64,000 nucleotides of DNA from Salvator merianae (taxonomy: Eukaryota > Chordata > Lepidosauria > Squamata > Teiidae). The notes under the pieces are model-generated. The model did not search any database, had not been told where the DNA came from, and saw only the letters and a list, made by a program, of their open reading frames with translations. The stretch covers positions 88,471,152 through 88,535,151 of the forward strand of contig QVOM02000025.1 in assembly GCA_003586115.2 (NCBI GenBank). Direction: 5' to 3'. Below, piece by piece: positions 34,084-45,290 of this stretch; the first letter of the stretch is position 1, and every line of letters begins with the position of its first letter. The translations under genes were made by a program, and so were the position numbers.

Positions 34084-34734
34084 TGGCACATTTGGGTTGG
34101 GGTGCAGGGTGAGTGGAGTCTTCCCAGAACGTGGGAAGATGGTGAACTGCTGAGTGACAGTGGAACTGGAAGCTAATATACTTTCTAAATTGTTTAGCAT
34201 AAGCACAAAGGCATCGTTCAGGGACCAGAACCCGAACTATATTTAAATACTGGTCCGTTATCTCATCTCTGTTCTTTACTTTTAAACAGCCAATGCTCGT
34301 CTTTGTTATCAATCACAAGCTAATTTCTTCATCTGGGCCATTCAGAATATGCCAGATAATCCCCCCTCCCCTCCCCACATTTTTAATCAGGATATGATCA
34401 GATATGTAGAGTCAATTCTTCCTCGGAGCGCCCCATTTGCGCTGATTGCTGCTCTTCCAAGGTCATACGTCGCCATTGTGATATAAATAATGCATTCAAC
34501 ACGCATTGTTTTGCAAGAGGCAATGCTTTCTTTTTTTTTAAAAAAAAGAGAAGGGCACAGAAACGTCTGTTTTCCTGCGCAAAATGAGAGCATTCAAAAT
34601 AGAACAGAAGACCAAAAAAACCCAACAACTTTACTTCCAGCAGAGGCCTGGCCTACACGAAATGTGATAATGATTTAAAAATAGCTGAGTTGCTAATCAG
34701 AAATAAGAAATATTTGGCCTTTGGGGAAAATATT
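34084..34734. other. Single-copy sequence
   Basis: AT-rich with no recognised feature. Confidence 0.4.
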
Positions 34735-36050
34735 TAATTTATTTACTTTTATTTTTATTCCGCCCTGTTCCCAAAGGTCTCAGGGCAGGTTACGACTGTC
34801 AAAAAATTAAAAATAACCCACTAAAAACAATAAGAGTGCCTGAAAGTGGGGAGGGGACACTGTTTCCTCAGCCAAAGGCCAGGATAAATAGATGTGCTTT
34901 TACAGTCTTCTAAGTGCATACAGAGAAGTTGTCTGGCGCATATCGGGGGAAACTATTCCATAGCCTAGGCGCTACCACTGAGAAGGCCCTATCCTGAATA
35001 CCCATCACTTTAGCTCTGAAGGAGGTACAACCAGGAGGGCCTCATCTGCAAATCTTAAGGCACAGGCAAGTCTTTATGGCAGAAGGCATTTCTTTAGATA
35101 TTCGGAACCCAAGTCATTTAGGGCCTTATAGGTCAAAGTTAACACCTTGAATTGTGTGTGGTAGCAAATTGGCAACCAGTGCATTCTTTTAAGACTGATG
35201 TGATGGGTATCCGGACAGCCATTCCAGTCAGAAGCTGGAAAGTCAGCTGCAGCTGGAAGTAGGTGCTCCTGGCCACGGTTTCCACCTGAACTTCAAACAT
35301 CAGTGCAGAGTCCAAGAGCACCTCCAGACTTTGTACCTGTCCCATCAAGAATATGAGGCCTTCCTACTTCACAGACCTCAGATCCTTTGGCACACAGCAC
35401 CTCTGTTTTCAGAATTTCAACCACCTCTCTCCTGATTCAGATGGCACAGAGATGTAGAGCTGGGCGTCACCTGCATATTCATGATGTCTCACTCTGAATC
35501 TCCTGATGACCTCTCCCAGCAGCTTCGTATAGATGTTAAAGAACATGCGAGATAAGAGCAATCCCTGAGGAACCCCAGAGGTGAGTCAAGCAAAAATCTC
35601 CCACAAACACTCTCTGGCACTGGCCTTAGAGATAGGGGTGGAACCATCGCAATGCAGTGCCTCCAACTTCTAAACTCTGTAGCCTTTCCAGAAGGATGCC
35701 ATGGTCAACGGTATCAAAAGCCATTGTGAGATCTAGGAGGACCAAGAGGTTCACACACACCTCCGTCTTTCTCCTGGAGAAGGTCATCAACCAGGGCGCG
35801 CAAGGTGGTTTCAGTGCCATAACTGAGTCTGAAGCAAGACTGAAATGAGTCTAAATAATCAGCTCTTTCCAGCCATGCCTGCAGGTCAGTAATCATGATC
35901 CTCTTCAATGTTTTGCCCCGAAAGGGTATGTTAGTCAATGGGTGATGGTTGTGTAGATCTTCTGGATCCAGGGAGGACCTCTTGAGGAGGGGGCACACCA
36001 CTGCCTCTTTAAGAACCAGTGGGGCCACTCACTGCATTTCGCAAAGAAGA
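34735..36050 (-). pseudogene. L2 LINE, reverse-transcriptase domain and 3' UTR, eroded
   Basis: From the high-coordinate end on the minus strand come LKEAVVCPLLKRSSLDPED and [19 protein letters not shown]. Next are [18 protein letters not shown] and [13 protein letters not shown] (palm domain, with the catalytic A-F-D-T-V-D), then LEVLLDSALMFEVQVETVA nearer the 3' end. The 3' UTR with 'gtgcctgaaagtggggaggg' runs to a TTTATTTACTTTTATTT tail at 34735. The frame shifts several times, so it is inactive. This copy links the coding and non-coding L2 blocks used to name the shorter fragments. Confidence 0.85.
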
Positions 36051-36524
36051 CTGACCTGGCATTCAAGAGCAGCACCACTTGGGCTGGTTGACAGACATCC
36101 CCAGACTCTGCCGGTTGAAAGGCCGACCAGAAGGAGTGACAGCTTTACATCTAACATCACCTCATGTGACTCTTCTGCCTCCCAGCGCCGTATCTCCCCC
36201 TGCCCATCACCAGAGCACTGGTAGCCCCCTGTGACAGATTCCCCCTCCTTTCCCTGCCTTGACACATTACCCTTTCTCCCCAGTACAGAACACTGCAAAT
36301 AAATAAGCTAAAAAAGTTGAAAAATAAGCAACAAGTGAGAAACGAACTCTTCCCACAAAAGCCAAAGGTCTGGAGCCGGGTGAGTATCTCTCCCCCTCAC
36401 ATTCCCCTGAAGGCATAGACACCAAAGTGGACTTTTTGGTGGTGGCCTGTTCGCCACAGGCAGCCATGTTTCTAGTCCCAACAGGAGAGTGGCCAGGTGT
36501 TGTCTTTTGAAAAGTTGCCTCAAG
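36051..36524. other. Possibly L2-derived or single-copy sequence
   Basis: The text following the L2 may be its 5' continuation but carries no recognised motif. Confidence 0.3.
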
Positions 36525-36590
36525 AACATAAGAGGAGCCCTGCAGGATCAGGTTGCAGCTCATCTCATCCAGCATCCTATTTCACTGGGG
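36525..36590 (-). mobile_element. CR1-like LINE 3' terminus (family C), short copy
   Basis: 'agaacataagaggagccctg' followed by 'aggatcaggttgcagctcat' and 'ccagcatcctatttcac'; about 65 bp. Confidence 0.65.
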
Positions 36591-37446
36591 CTTGCTGGGC
36601 CCAATCCTGCAAAGCAGCCCTAACACCCACCGCCAGCAGTCCTACAGGAGGTTGGAGATCAGAGTCCAGAGTCTCTAACATGTCACTTTGGGAACTGAAG
36701 GGAGGGTTATGTGCCGAGATTTTCCTACTGGATACAAATAGGGCAGCAAAAAGGGAAGTTGTAATATTACAGAAATTTTGGGGAAGGTGAAACTATCAGA
36801 TGCAAAAGAGGGGGAGAAAATTCTTAACAATGCAGGAACTGTGAAAACTGATCTGCGCTTAGGCAAAGACGGCTAGAAAAACAGCTCATATATCACCAAA
36901 TATGCCATACGAATAACCCTGGCCCACCAGCTGACTACGTTTGAGTCAGGATGTCCACCCCCTAGCAAGAGCAGTAAAACGGGGGCTCCCCACAGGGGAC
37001 TCAAAATATGTTTTGCACATTCCTCACTAGAGCGATCAGACAAAAGCAAAGAAAGAAGCAAGCGAGCAAGATTTCTCGAATTTGTGTTTTCTGCAGTCCC
37101 AGTATATCAGGGGGAGCTGTAGAAGGACTGAAAACAAGGACTCAGTTATTTGCAAAATATTCTAGTAGGCATCGCTAACATGCCCTTTCTTTTTCCCAGC
37201 ACAAGCCAACCACCATCATCAGATCCCCAGGCTAATCCTTTGTTGCAGGGAAGTAACAGAGGAGAAAGTTTCATCTGTCTGAATAAGGAGGGGTGGCGGT
37301 GGTAAAAAAAAGTTATTTCCTTATTAGTCCCAGTCAAATAGAATTTTTATTCTAGTCACAGAAAATGAAATTTGAATGAAATGTTGCTTTTCCAGTGCTG
37401 TTCAAGCTTGCAAAATTTGAGTAAATGAATGAGCGAGTGAGTAAAT
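36591..37446. other. Single-copy sequence
   Basis: No gene or repeat recognised. Confidence 0.4.
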
Positions 37447-38345
37447 GTAAGAACATAAGAGGAACCCTGCTGGATCAGGCCACGGCCCATCTAGTCCAGC
37501 ATCCTGTCTCACACAATGGCCCCCCAATTGCTTCTGGGCATCTCAAGCAGAAGACAAAGCAAAGCCTTCATCTGGTCTCGACCCTCTGCAAATGGCCTTT
37601 AGAGGCGTCCTGCCTGTCTCTCTAACCGAGAGGCAGTATATAATACCTATCAATTCCGGTAGACATTGATACACCTGACCTCCATGAATCTGTCCATTGC
37701 TTTTTTTAAAGCTATCCAGGCTGATTGCTGTCACCACCTCTTCTGGTAGTAAATTCCATAGACCGATGACCCTGTGGTCCTAGTGTTGCGTGATAGAGAA
37801 AAGAATGTCTCTCTGTCCACCTTATCCATACTGTGCATGATTTTGTATACTTCAGTCAGGTCACCTTTTAAATGCCATTTTTCAAGGCTGAAAAGGCAGT
37901 GGCATAGGACAGGGGCACCCTGGGTGGCAGGGGGGTAGGGGGGCGGGTCGTCCCGGGCAGCACGTTGTCCTGGGTGGCACATGCAGCCAGGTCCTTCTCT
38001 GCCTGCCCGGTGCACAAGGTTTTGCCAGAGCGTGAGCGTGAAGGAGAGCATGGCACAGTGCAGCGGCCGGCCGGCAGTCATCGGGACAGCGGCGGGGGTA
38101 GGAGGCTGCAGGGCAGGGCACCCTCACTTGCGCTCCTCTGCCACCGCGTGGCATTGCAGCCTGATTTCGTAAGGAAGGTGTTCCAGCCCCTTGATCATTC
38201 TGGTTGCCCTTTTCTGCACCTTCTCCAGTCCCACAATATCCTTTCTGAGGGGAGGTGACCGGAATTGTGCACAGTATTCCAAGTGTGGTCTCACGATAGA
38301 TTTACAAAGAGGCACAATGACACTTGCCAACTTGTTTTCTATTCC
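37447..38345 (-). pseudogene. CR1-like LINE (family C), longest copy, with an internal insertion
   Basis: On the minus strand, [39 protein letters not shown] and [12 protein letters not shown] are followed, after a 248-bp insertion, by FSLEKWHLKGDLTEVYKIM and SMDKVDRETFFSLSRNTRT. The family 3' UTR then runs down to 37447. This matches the end of CR1-group ORF2 (L-Y-K-S-L-V-R-P-x-L-E-Y-C; L-E-x-V-Q-x-R-x-T-R-M). It shows that the 3' ends seen throughout the window belong to a LINE. Stops are present and the palm domain is missing. Confidence 0.8.
37897..38144. mobile_element. GC-rich insertion in a LINE, possible hAT MITE
   Basis: It interrupts the reading frame of the surrounding LINE. The left end CAGTGGCATAGGA and the reverse complement of the right end CGGTGGCAGAGGA match at 11 of 13 positions. 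These are hAT-like ends, but different from the palindromic family. Flanks do not give a clean 8-bp duplication, so the exact borders could be off by a few bases. GC content is far above that of the host element. Confidence 0.5.
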
Positions 38346-39591
38346 CTTCTGTTCCCTGAGTGAGTGAATGATTGACTAAATGAATTAACGAACGAACACA
38401 CGCATCTTCCCCAGTCTCTTCTCCTCTGTAACGCACAGAGCAAAATCAGCATGTACCTTGCCAACTTGCTTGACTGTGCATTTTGACCCTGGATGTAAAT
38501 TAGTAAAAATGTTTTCTTCCTTGTGATTTTCAACCGAATCAGGAACCCATCAAAGGGTCAACAGCCACCCAGACGCTCTTTACAGCTTCCTGGGTTCTAG
38601 CAAAAAACCCTGCTTGCTCAATAGCAGTTAATTGACTGGACTCTGCACCCAGGGAAATCTGCTCAGCATTTCCCTACAAATTTGCTCAAACTTGAGAGCA
38701 AGACGCTTTCAGACCATCCTTATTCTTTTCCCTATTTGTTGCACATCTCACTCTAGTGGGATTTTTTTTTTAAGAGTCAGGGGCAGGCAAAAGATTGTAA
38801 CCTTTACTTTAAAGACTCCTGTAGGGTTTTCCTGATTTGTAGCTCCCTTTTGCCCCGGTAGCCTTCAGCAGGAGAACTGCCTGCTGGAGCCTTTTCCTTA
38901 ATAATCTGGTTCTTCTTCACCAGCTCTTTCAGGAAAGCCGGCTTCATTGGGCACCAATTGCTCTGCAAGCACAAGGAGGCAGCAAATGCCCAGGAAAAAT
39001 GCAATGCAAAGCAGGGGGCAGAGCAGAGAATGAACACGCAGCGCTTTCTTCTGTTGGAATGTTCCCTTCCCCAAATCAGTTTTGCCTGAAAAAAAGCCAA
39101 GCATCAGAACTGTCCCAGGGCCCCCGCTGAGGTTCAGAGGAAAGGCACAGGACAGAGCCGTCAGCTGCTCTCCTGTCAGGAGTGCTTCTGGCTCTCAGCA
39201 CCGCTTGCCAAAATGTGGGGCGCTCTTGGAGAACCAAAGGGAAGAGCTGGCCTGGGCGGAATGGAAGGGCGGTTCCAGCAGAGAGTTCACCCCCTGCAAG
39301 ACTTTATTCCTTACCCCATGACTAGCGGCTGAGAAGGAAGCAACAGGCCTGGAGGAGTCCACAAATGTTCTGCACAGAGACGGGTGGACGCTTCCACTTG
39401 AAAGCGTCACAGGTTGCCCAAGGTGGGAAAATCTCTTCTCAGGCTGCCTCCAAGCACGTGGTGAAACCCACGATCTTCTCGGAACTATATTGGGAATGCC
39501 AGATGTAATCGCAGCATTCCTGAAATAGTCCTGGTATAAGCAGCTGAAAACCTCCTTTTTTGCTATTTTGAGAAATCTAGCAATAAAGCTC
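38346..39591. other. Repeat-poor region with one exon-like frame
   Basis: No known repeats were recognised. It holds the candidate exon at 38804-38962. Confidence 0.4.
38804..38962 (-). CDS. Candidate last coding exon, unidentified gene
   Basis: On the minus strand, a pyrimidine-leaning stretch ending 'ctccttgtgcttgcag' is a plausible splice acceptor. It is followed by 52 codons in phase 0 and a TAA stop at 38804. The peptide starts SNWCPMKPAFLKELVKKNQ and is rich in Lys and Glu, with codon choices such as CTG, GTG and AAG that look coding. Against it: no upstream exon is found to the right, no poly-A signal was checked further down, and an overlapping frame with a hydrophobic stretch (38898-39104) is equally open. 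I recognise no family. Confidence 0.25.
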   Translation of the reverse strand, partial: SNWCPMKPAFLKELVKKNQIIKEKAPAGSSPAEGYRGKRELQIRKTLQESLK

Positions 39592-39797
39592 GTTTTCCCG
39601 TAACAGAGATGCTTACCTTCGTGTCTGTCAGTAGCTTTCAGAACTGGAGTGATGGGGGCTACTAGAAGCCACCCAAGTGTGCAAGAACCATCAAAAGGAA
39701 GTGGGCAGATGCTTGACTGGCTTCCAGTAGCCCCAACTGCCCCAGTTCTGAAAGCTGCCGACAGACACAAAGATAAGTATCTCTGTTACGGGAAAAC
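39592..39797. repeat. 206-bp inverted repeat (long hairpin)
   Basis: Arms 39592-39671 and 39720-39797 are reverse complements over about 78 bp with roughly ten mismatches. Both begin GTTTTCCCGTAACAGAGAT from the outside and share 'agctttcagaactgg' and 'ggggctact'. The loop is about 48 bp. No flanking duplication is seen. It may be a MITE of an otherwise unseen family or a local inverted duplication able to form a long RNA hairpin. Confidence 0.85.
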
Positions 39798-41225
39798 TCT
39801 TCGCCAGACGTTGAATTAAGCCCAGGATTGCTCCTCACTTTGGCAGGGGGTGGCGAGAGGTGATTGTGAGACCTTGTTTAGATCTCAGATTGCCTCTTGC
39901 TGTCTGGAGGCGATCTCAGAATCCCAAAGCTGCAGTGGACAAGTTTGGAAGCGACTGTGAGAAGGAAGTCACAAATGGGGGCCTACAGCATCGTAACTGG
40001 CAGACGTGCTTTCTTCTGCCCCGAAGGCAAGGAATATGGTGCCCTCCTTATCCTGCAGCTGTGATAAGAGCCTGGCATTCCTTGGGCTGAGCAGGAAGAG
40101 GTACTATGGGCTTCAGCCCCTCCTGTCTCTGCTTTGCAGCCATCCTCAGCACTTTGCACCACGGCTGCCCAAGACCATAGGAGCCGCTTGTCTGAGCAAC
40201 AGATCCACAGGTGAGTGCGGACAGCAGCGGGATCACCAGCCCAGTGAGCTGGAATGGTTACCATAGTTACTTGGGGCTGGGGGCTTGCTGTGTTAGGGAT
40301 AAGCTTTGTGCGGGAAAGCGGATCTGCTAACTGTGCTCTTTGCGACCTGTTTACCTGGCAGACTGCAATGCTGCCAAACCCCAGGAACTTTCAGTAATGC
40401 AAAGCAGCCTCTGTTGTTGGTCTGGTTCTTGAGTGACTGTGTGTACGTTACAGGTAGCAACGGAAATGGAGCTGGACAGCTCGAAGCACGCTCAAGTGCA
40501 GGCAGGGGTCTGCTCAGAAGGAATGCAGGTTTCCCAGGAGCACGTGGACAGGCTGCGGGGACCTAAGGCAGGAATTCTTTGTCAGGGAGCAACAGGGATC
40601 TCTCAGGGCTCAACGAGACACATGGGGACTCCATGCTCCAGGCAGCAGCTCAAACTGAGAAAACAGTAGAGGTGTGCTGCTGTTCTGAATGTTGTCTGGA
40701 GCCTGCTATCCAAACAGTGCTTTGCACAGCCCTGGAGACAGCACAGAAGCAAATAAGAGCAAAACCACGGAATGCAAGCAGAAGTCAGGACGGAATCCTG
40801 CAGAACAAATCCAGTGACTCTTGTGAGCTGCTGCTACTTCCACTCAGGGCCACTAGATGGCGATTTCAGCCCACTAACATCACCCCCAGAGATGGACAAA
40901 GAAGTAGACCAGTGCAATGACTGGACTGAAGTCTGGAAGGTCTTTGGGTTGCAGCCTCACACTGGCATGGATAATCTAGCACACAGGTTGTCGTGATGGT
41001 AAAACAGAGGGGAGAAAAATGAAGTGCGCTGCCCTGAGCTCTTCGGAAAAACAGCAGGGTGCAAATTTCATTGCAAAATAATTTTTTAAAGTATGGCAAT
41101 CAGGATGTGCAGAGTGACTCAAAATGTGCTTGTTATGGCTTTTCCCTTCTCCCATAAACTCCAGAAAGACAAGTAAGCACCTAGCGTGCTTCCCAAGAAT
41201 GTAGCAGATATGGGCTAGCCTCTGC
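39798..41225. other. Repeat-poor region with weak exon-like signals
   Basis: A 71-bp segment at 40140-40210 lies between 'ctctgctttgcag' and GTGAGTG and is open in two frames. A segment at 40454-40669 starts after 'tacgttacag' and is open to a TAG. Their phases do not join, so they do not make one transcript as drawn. Confidence 0.3.
40140..40210 (+). CDS. Candidate internal exon, unidentified
   Basis: It is bounded by the acceptor 'gtctctgctttgcag' and the strong donor CACAG/GTGAGTG. The 71 bases are open in two frames (for example CTTAAQDHRSRLSEQQIH). No neighbouring exon in matching phase was found and no family is recognised. It could be a non-coding exon or chance. Confidence 0.2.
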
Positions 41226-41321
41226 TAAATGCAGGTTCTCTGATGACCTCAGTGGAGTGTTTTGAGGGTGTTTCAAGCCATTTTGCAGATCCCTAAGTTA
41301 TTTGCTTGGCTTTCTTCTAGA

Positions 41322-41364
<43 letters not shown>

Positions 41365-41387
41365 ATCTATCTATCTATCTATCTATC

Positions 41388-41420
<33 letters not shown>

Positions 41421-41735
41421 CCAATGTTAATGCAGGTTCTCTGTTGACCCTCAGTGGAGTGTTTTGAGGGTGTTTCAAGCCGTTTTGCACATCCCTAAGT
41501 GATTTGCTTGGTTTTCTCCTAGGATCGATCGATCGATCGATCGATCTGTCTATCTATCTATCTATCTATCTACTGATCTATCTATCTATCTACCAGTGTA
41601 GCTAAATGCAGTTTCTCTGATGATCCTCAGTGGGGTGTTCTGAGGGTGATTGAAGCTGTTTTGTACACCCCTAAGCAATTTGCTTGCCTTTCTCCTACAA
41701 TCTGCCTATCAATCCATCTTCCAGTGTAGCTTACC
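41226..41735. repeat. Compound tandem repeat: three units with embedded GATA-type microsatellites
   Basis: Three units begin near 41226, 41432 and 41607 with 'aatgcag(g/t)ttctctg'. Each carries about 90 bp of shared text ('cctcagtgg(a/g)gtgtt', 'gcttg(g/c)(c/t)tttctcct') followed by a tetranucleotide run. The first run is (TATC)n at 41322-41421, the second is GATC then TATC at 41524-41594, and the third has nearly decayed to 'ctgcctatcaatccatctt'. The unit was duplicated with its microsatellite, and the arrays then changed independently. Confidence 0.85.
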
Positions 41736-43205
41736 ATTTGGGACTGTCTTTATTTAATTAAAACATTCTTATGATGCTTCCTGAGCAGTAAACAAACAAA
41801 AATAGAAAACAGAAAAACGAGAGCAGAGCAGTCCCCACCTCCAATTAATTAAAAAGTATTGCAGTTAAATGCAAAATGCAAATAAATAAATAAATAAATA
41901 AATAAATAAGAACAGTGGATAGGAAGGACTGTTCACACTGGGAAGTACTGGATGAAGAAACGTCTTCAACAGGTACCCAAAAGTCAGAAACTTAGGTGCC
42001 CCATGAATGCTAGAGGAAAGCGATTTCTGTGGGAAATCTGTGTCTGCCAAAGTGTCTCTTGCATTTTAAACGGGTGATGACCCTGCATGTTCCTACCGCC
42101 CTCTGCACACTTACATGAAAGTCAGTCCAGCTAAATGCAGGACAATTTAAATTCCACAAATGAGTGCCCCAGGCCACCAAGCCCCCCTTCTCTCATTCTT
42201 TCTGACTCCACAGAAATGCCCTTCAGTACATTTTAGTGTTTCTGGAAACCATGCGGAGCCGAGCCGTGGCTTGTTAGACGTGGAATCCTTAACAAAAGGA
42301 TTTAGAGGAATCAATTGGCGACTGCACAGCGCAAGAGAGATGGGCGTCAATAAACAGCAGCAGAGGCAAAGTACTTTATGTTTTCTCCCCAGGAAGAAAG
42401 CTCTGCTGAGCTGCGAACATAAAAAGCTTGCAGGTATTGAACAGCAGTGAGAAAGCCAGGTTTGGGGAGGGTGGCCAGCCATCGCGCTACAGCGTTATTG
42501 GCAAAGAGATGCTGTAGCAGCAGAATGCAAGAAGGACCCGTCATCAAACGGCCTTGAAATGTGTCTTCCCAAGTTAGCGTTCTGGAAAATAAATGGTTCA
42601 TCTGAAAGACCTGTGGTGGCATTTCCCCCACCCTGGAAGTCCGTTTAATGAAGGATAGAAATGAGGGGCAGCCTTTTCAAGGCCCAGAAGCAACATCCAT
42701 AAACCTATATCCACGTGGCCCTTTGGAACCATACCAGACGTGGCCTGGGACATTGGTGTCCACACACCTGTGTCTTCCACGGGAGGCCGTGTCTTTCAAG
42801 GAACACCGGGCTTCCACAGACCCCATGCCTGGCCTGCTCCCTTGGGCCACCATTCTGCAGCCAATGCTCTTGTGACTAAGGCGAGACCTGAATGGTGCAG
42901 GAGAGTGCGGAAGCAGTCCACTTCTGGGCCAGAGCAGTTGCGTCAGGGAGCAGGGAGGAGGACTATGCAGACTTCGGCGCCACGGAATGAAAGTTCCCTG
43001 GCATCAAAGTTTGCAAAAATCCTGGAATTGCCTCCCACTGCCCCTGCCAAGAGGAAGGATGCAATCCCAGCAAAATTCCAGGCTCTTACCTCTTACCCCT
43101 TAAAATGTTTATGGTTTCTGCAAATGTTATGTTTTATAGACTGGTAAATGTTTCAAGTTCCTTTAAGTTGTTATTTAGGAGGATAGAGATCCTGTTTGTT
43201 TATTA
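41736..43205. other. Single-copy sequence with (AAAT)n at 41878-41909
   Basis: No gene recognised. Text at 42963-43000 ('tcggcgccacggaatgaaag') resembles 49090-49120, a hint of another low-copy repeat. Confidence 0.35.
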
Positions 43206-43329
43206 TAGATACACAGTGGTGGCCGGCGACTTTAAGTCTTGGTGTTCGCGCCTCATGGATGGTCATGGCGCGCTTCGCGTGGGGCACAAACACCAAGGCT
43301 AAAAGCCGCTGGCCGCTGCTGTAGATAAA
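43206..43329. mobile_element. hAT-type palindromic MITE (copy 4), short derivative
   Basis: The element is 43214-43321 (108 bp). Ends are CAGTGGTGGCCGGC and, inverted, CAGCAGCGGCCAGCG; arms contain AAGTCTTGGTGTTCGCG. Flanks TAGATACA and TAGATAAA agree at 7 of 8 positions, a target duplication. The inner parts of both arms that hold 'ggcctccgggcctcc' in other copies are missing, so it is an internal-deletion form. Confidence 0.85.
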
Positions 43330-43823
43330 GTATAAGGCTAGATAGGATATAAGGTTACATGTCCACCAAACGGGTTGTTACTTTCAGGCATCTCCCCACT
43401 GTCATTCTGATGTAGCCCAGAGAACCCTGGCAGCTGGGAAACGATGTTGCTCTTGGTTTGCAGATTAGGATCGCACTTCAAATAATTAAGAGGACAAAAT
43501 AAACTCTGGACTGAGCCTGACAAAGTGGAATTGGGGTCTTCCTATCAGGTGTAAATCTTGTACTTGTTTAACTATTGCCAGCTGTTCAAAGTGATTCCTT
43601 TGGTTGGTTTCCTATAAAAGTAACCTGGATGTTTCAATAAACTGCCTCGCAGACAGAAAGCTAGCTGTTCAGATCTCTCTGGTCTGAAATTTTGTCTTGT
43701 CTGTTATTGCAAGTTCTTTCTGCCAGGCTTTTCCAGGTACAGTTGGGAATTCTTATCAGCTCCATGAGAACCTGAGTGCTGTGATTACAGCGGTATTGTT
43801 TTGCATGCAGGGTTAAGTTCTTT
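43330..43823. other. Single-copy sequence
   Basis: No gene or repeat recognised. Confidence 0.4.
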
Positions 43824-44290
43824 GGCCATTTCCGTACTGGCAGGGGCTCCACTCCAACTGGAACAGGTTCTGTGCTGGAGCGGAACAAGCCTGTCCACAC
43901 TTGGATGATCTGTTCCAGGACAGGCCCTGCCCTGCCCTGTTAGGGGTCGGATGTCCAGGAACAAAAGTTCCTGGCCTCAGAGTCCTAGGGGGACCCATTT
44001 TGGTGGCATAATTTGGTGCACCACTGAAATGAGTCTCCCTGCTAAATCATAACTGGGAGGCGTGTGCTTGTCCGCACACGTCCCTGTTCCGTTCCAGAGA
44101 CCCCTGGACTGCTGATAGAAAGATCTACCAATATCCAGGTCTAGGTGGCCATTCTGGCTACCTAGACTGGACTACACTCTGTCCAATGAGGATGGAGCAG
44201 TCTACCAGGGTGTGTGGTCTGTCTTTTCCAAGCCCGGAACTGGGCTAGGCCTCTCAATATACCATGTTAACGTTAAATGCGGAAAGGCCC
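43824..44290. mobile_element. 467-bp non-autonomous DNA element with GGCCATTTCCG ends
   Basis: The left end GGCCATTTCCGTACTG and the reverse complement of the right end GGGCCTTTCCGCATTT form short inverted repeats of the type shared with 24766, 55261 and 63393. No transposase motif. The target duplication is unclear. Confidence 0.6.
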
Positions 44291-44904
44291 TATGTATCCT
44301 CTGAATATATTAAGTTTTGCCTCCGTACAGGATTGTAGCAGGTTTAAAACATGGGCTGGGGTGGAGGAAGATGCTAGGATAATATACTGCCAGGGCTCAA
44401 GTGTTCAAAATATTTCTATGACTTTTGTTTTTGAACCACATGAATTGAATAATTTTAATTGGATTCACTGGCTTTTGCAGTAATTCTTATTTACCTGGTC
44501 TGGGTTTATTTTCCACGTACCTGTAAAAAACCCTGTTCTTACAATTGCAAGGGCATAAAACAAGATTTCAAGTGAATAGAGGAACAATATGTATTAATAT
44601 GAGCTGCGTGCATGCCTTGAGAATACAGAAGCAGGAAAGATGTTATGAAGTCATAAATATTTAAAGAAGGCATTCTTGCAGAAATGATTTTGTTGTAGCA
44701 ATGCAATCTCTGTGAAACAAATTCAGGAATGTGACCAGCTTAAGTCTCTTGTCTGTTTTTTATAGATATAGCATAGGGATGTGTGTCTGCATGAGTGGGC
44801 TTTCTCACAGCTGTGTCCCTCTGCAAGGCAGCAAGGAAAGCATTTAACTTTTAGAAATATTTATTTATTTAGATGTTTCATTACCTATCCAGTCTACCGT
44901 GACT
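44291..44904. other. Single-copy sequence
   Basis: AT-rich, nothing recognised. Confidence 0.4.
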
Positions 44905-45054
44905 TTGCAGGGAGCCAAGAACAGGTGAAGGTTTTGCCTTGTCTTCTGCTTGAGAATGCCCGGGAGCAGTTGGTGGGCCACTGTGTGAGACAGGATGCTG
45001 GACTAGATGCATTGTGGCCTGATCCAGCAGGGCTTCCCTTAACTCCTAGAGGAT
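44905..45054 (+). mobile_element. CR1-like LINE 3' end (family C), first of a tandem pair
   Basis: 'agggagccaagaacaggtga' to 'agggcttcccttaactccta'; a truncated copy directly followed by another. Confidence 0.7.
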
Positions 45055-45290
45055 GGGTGATACAATGGCTACGAGAATGGATGCCTAGGTATCACCTCCA
45101 GGTAGGAGAGGCAGGCAGGATGCCTGTAAAGGCCTTTTGCAGGGAGTGGAGAGCAGGTGAAGGTTTTGCCTTCTTCTTCTGCTTGAGATGCCCAGAAGCA
45201 ATTGTTGGGCCACTGGGTGAGGCAGGATGCTGGACTAGATGGGCCGTGGCCTGATCCAGCAGGGCTCCTCTCATGTTCTTATGCTCTTAG
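45055..45290 (+). mobile_element. CR1-like LINE 3' end (family C), second of a tandem pair
   Basis: A well-preserved copy from 'gtgatacaatggctacgaga' to 'gctcctctcatgttcttatg', in the same orientation as its neighbour. Confidence 0.75.

Noticed and set aside
39195..39770. 191-codon open frame on the minus strand
   Set aside because: It runs straight through one arm and the loop of the 206-bp hairpin, and shows no domain or splice context, so it is most likely chance.
40454..40669. Segment after 'tacgttacag' as a partner exon for 40140-40210
   Set aside because: Exon phases do not match, the polypyrimidine tract is weak and neither translation is recognised.
41322..41594. CRISPR-like array (regular repeats with spacers)
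   Set aside because: The repeats are tetranucleotide microsatellites within a reptile-type genome, with no direct-repeat/spacer structure and no cas genes.
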